Shown: positions 15,092-15,430 of the stretch, one piece after another
Layout: every line of letters starts with the position of its first letter
Numbering within the stretch: position 1 is the stretch's first letter
Assembly (NCBI GenBank): GCA_937871605.1
Contig: CALMRM010000138.1
Coordinates: 230-15,659 of the forward strand
Length of the DNA: 15,430 nucleotides
DNA from: an uncultured Terriglobus sp.
GTDB lineage: Bacteria; Acidobacteriota; Terriglobia; Terriglobales; Acidobacteriaceae
Reading direction: 5' to 3'
Program-made: the position numbers and the translations under genes
The notes under the pieces: model-generated
What the model saw: the letters and a program-made list of their open reading frames with translations, nothing else
Told to the model about the DNA's origin: nothing
Databases searched by the model: none

Positions 15092-15114
15092 CGTTAGGCT
15101 GCAAGCGTTAGGCT
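15092..15114. repeat. 9-bp direct repeat, 14-bp period
   Basis: CGTTAGGCT occurs at 15092-15100 and again at 15106-15114, separated by GCAAG. The pair is enclosed by CGAAGCC (15086-15092) and GGCTTCG (15111-15117), a perfect 7-bp inverted repeat. It lies 14 bp beyond the 10-bp hairpin. Confidence 0.7.
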
Positions 15115-15286
15115 TCGGCGGATTCTACTGAGTCCGGGAATCTGTTTGTCTGTTGTACCGAAATAGAACACCTGACGCAAGGCCGTGCCTACCCAAGTAT
15201 CGGGATGCAATACTGCTGGTGATATCAGTGCAGTGACTTGGCGATAGACGCCATCATTCCGGCCCGTGCCGTCGCACCTATAAGGG

Positions 15287-15315
15287 TTGACGCCTCAGCT
15301 TTTCACCCATAGACT
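15287..15315 (+). promoter_or_regulatory. sigma-70 promoter for tRNA-Gln
   Basis: TTGACG (15287-15292) is a five-of-six -35 box. After exactly 17 bp comes TAGACT (15310-15315), a four-of-six -10 box. Transcription would start near 15322, leaving about 47 nt of 5' leader to be removed by RNase P before the tRNA at 15369. Confidence 0.6.
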
Positions 15316-15368
15316 GAGACTGTTGATGGAGGCATGGACACTGCCTCTCAACAGCAGCACCAACGCTT

Positions 15369-15430
15369 TGCCCTTTCGTTCAATGGTAGGACAGTCGGCT
15401 CTGAACCGATCAATCGGGGTTCGAATCCCT
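15369..15430 (+). tRNA. tRNA-Gln(CUG), 3' end cut by window edge
   Basis: The acceptor 5' strand TGCCCTT is followed by TC, a D stem GTTC/GGAC around AATGGTA, an anticodon stem GTCGG/CCGAT, and the loop CTCTGAA with anticodon CTG at 15401-15403. A T stem CGGGG with loop TTCGAAT and the first bases of its 3' strand come next. The window ends before the acceptor 3' strand. All visible stems pair, with G-T pairs in the D and anticodon stems. Confidence 0.95.

Larger units (their letters stand above)
14862..15368. other. 507-bp gene-free region between the secreted-protein gene and tRNA-Gln
   Basis: No open frame here has coding character or a ribosome site. The region holds, from left to right, the untranslated leader of the minus-strand secreted-protein gene, a perfect 10-bp hairpin (15053-15078), a 9-bp direct repeat inside a 7-bp inverted repeat (15086-15117), a smaller inverted repeat (GATTC/GAATC, 15121-15142), and the tRNA-Gln promoter (15287-15315). 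I could not find a convincing minus-strand sigma-70 promoter for the secreted-protein gene. An alternative sigma factor or an activator may therefore be needed, which is inference. Confidence 0.6.

Noticed and set aside
15369..15430. tRNA-Gln as an integration site for a mobile element carrying the secreted-protein gene
   Set aside because: There is no integrase gene and no direct repeat of the tRNA 3' end in the window, and the tRNA 3' end points away from that gene.
1..15430. CRISPR arrays, insertion sequences, toxin-antitoxin or phage-defence genes
   Set aside because: I saw no spaced identical repeats, no transposase or integrase motifs and no defence-type domains. All sizeable genes are accounted for by housekeeping, regulatory or secreted families.

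Overview
The window is about 15.4 kb of moderately GC-rich chromosomal DNA. The gene families and their arrangement suggest a soil Acidobacterium of the Terriglobales type (Terriglobus, Granulicella or Edaphobacter relatives). This rests on an RpoE-like sigma factor followed by a zinc-free anti-sigma protein and a DUF3106 protein, a HemX/CcsA-hemA pair, and a large Cys-rich secreted protein with Ig- and chitobiase-type modules. That assignment is inference; no rRNA or species marker is present. Both edges cut through tRNA genes: a minus-strand tRNA at the left, probably Val(CAC), and a plus-strand tRNA-Gln(CUG) at the right.

Left part (177-3698, plus strand): an ECF sigma factor, a small one-pass membrane protein without cysteines (probable anti-sigma), and an exported DUF3106 protein built of exactly 18-residue repeats form a likely envelope-stress operon. 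A separately initiated exported protein follows, with a C-terminal TlpA-type thioredoxin domain (WCPNC). It converges on hemA.

Middle left (3728-5796, minus strand): a HemX/CcsA-like multipass membrane protein and glutamyl-tRNA reductase HemA overlap by GTGA, so they are probably translationally coupled. Together they start tetrapyrrole synthesis and regulate or use it. A small two-helix membrane protein gene (6019-6294) is divergent from them.

Middle right (6358-11809, plus strand): mutS, anmK and a lipoprotein oligopeptide-binding protein gene are joined by two successive ATGA overlaps. Mismatch repair, anhydromuramic acid recycling and a peptide-capture lipoprotein therefore share one probable transcript. 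A link between the last two through murein recycling is plausible but inferred.

Right part (11853-14861, minus strand): one gene for a 1002-residue secreted protein. It has a signal peptide, two homologous six-cysteine LamG-like modules, two chitobiase C-terminal-type modules, one Ig-like module and a 320-residue C-terminal domain I cannot assign to a function. A 507-bp gene-free region upstream holds a perfect 10-bp hairpin, a 9-bp direct repeat and a good sigma-70 promoter for tRNA-Gln.

I see no CRISPR array, insertion sequence, phage gene or recognisable defence or biosynthetic system. The least explained items are the C-terminal domain of the secreted protein, its structured upstream region, and the sigma/anti-sigma/repeat-protein triad.
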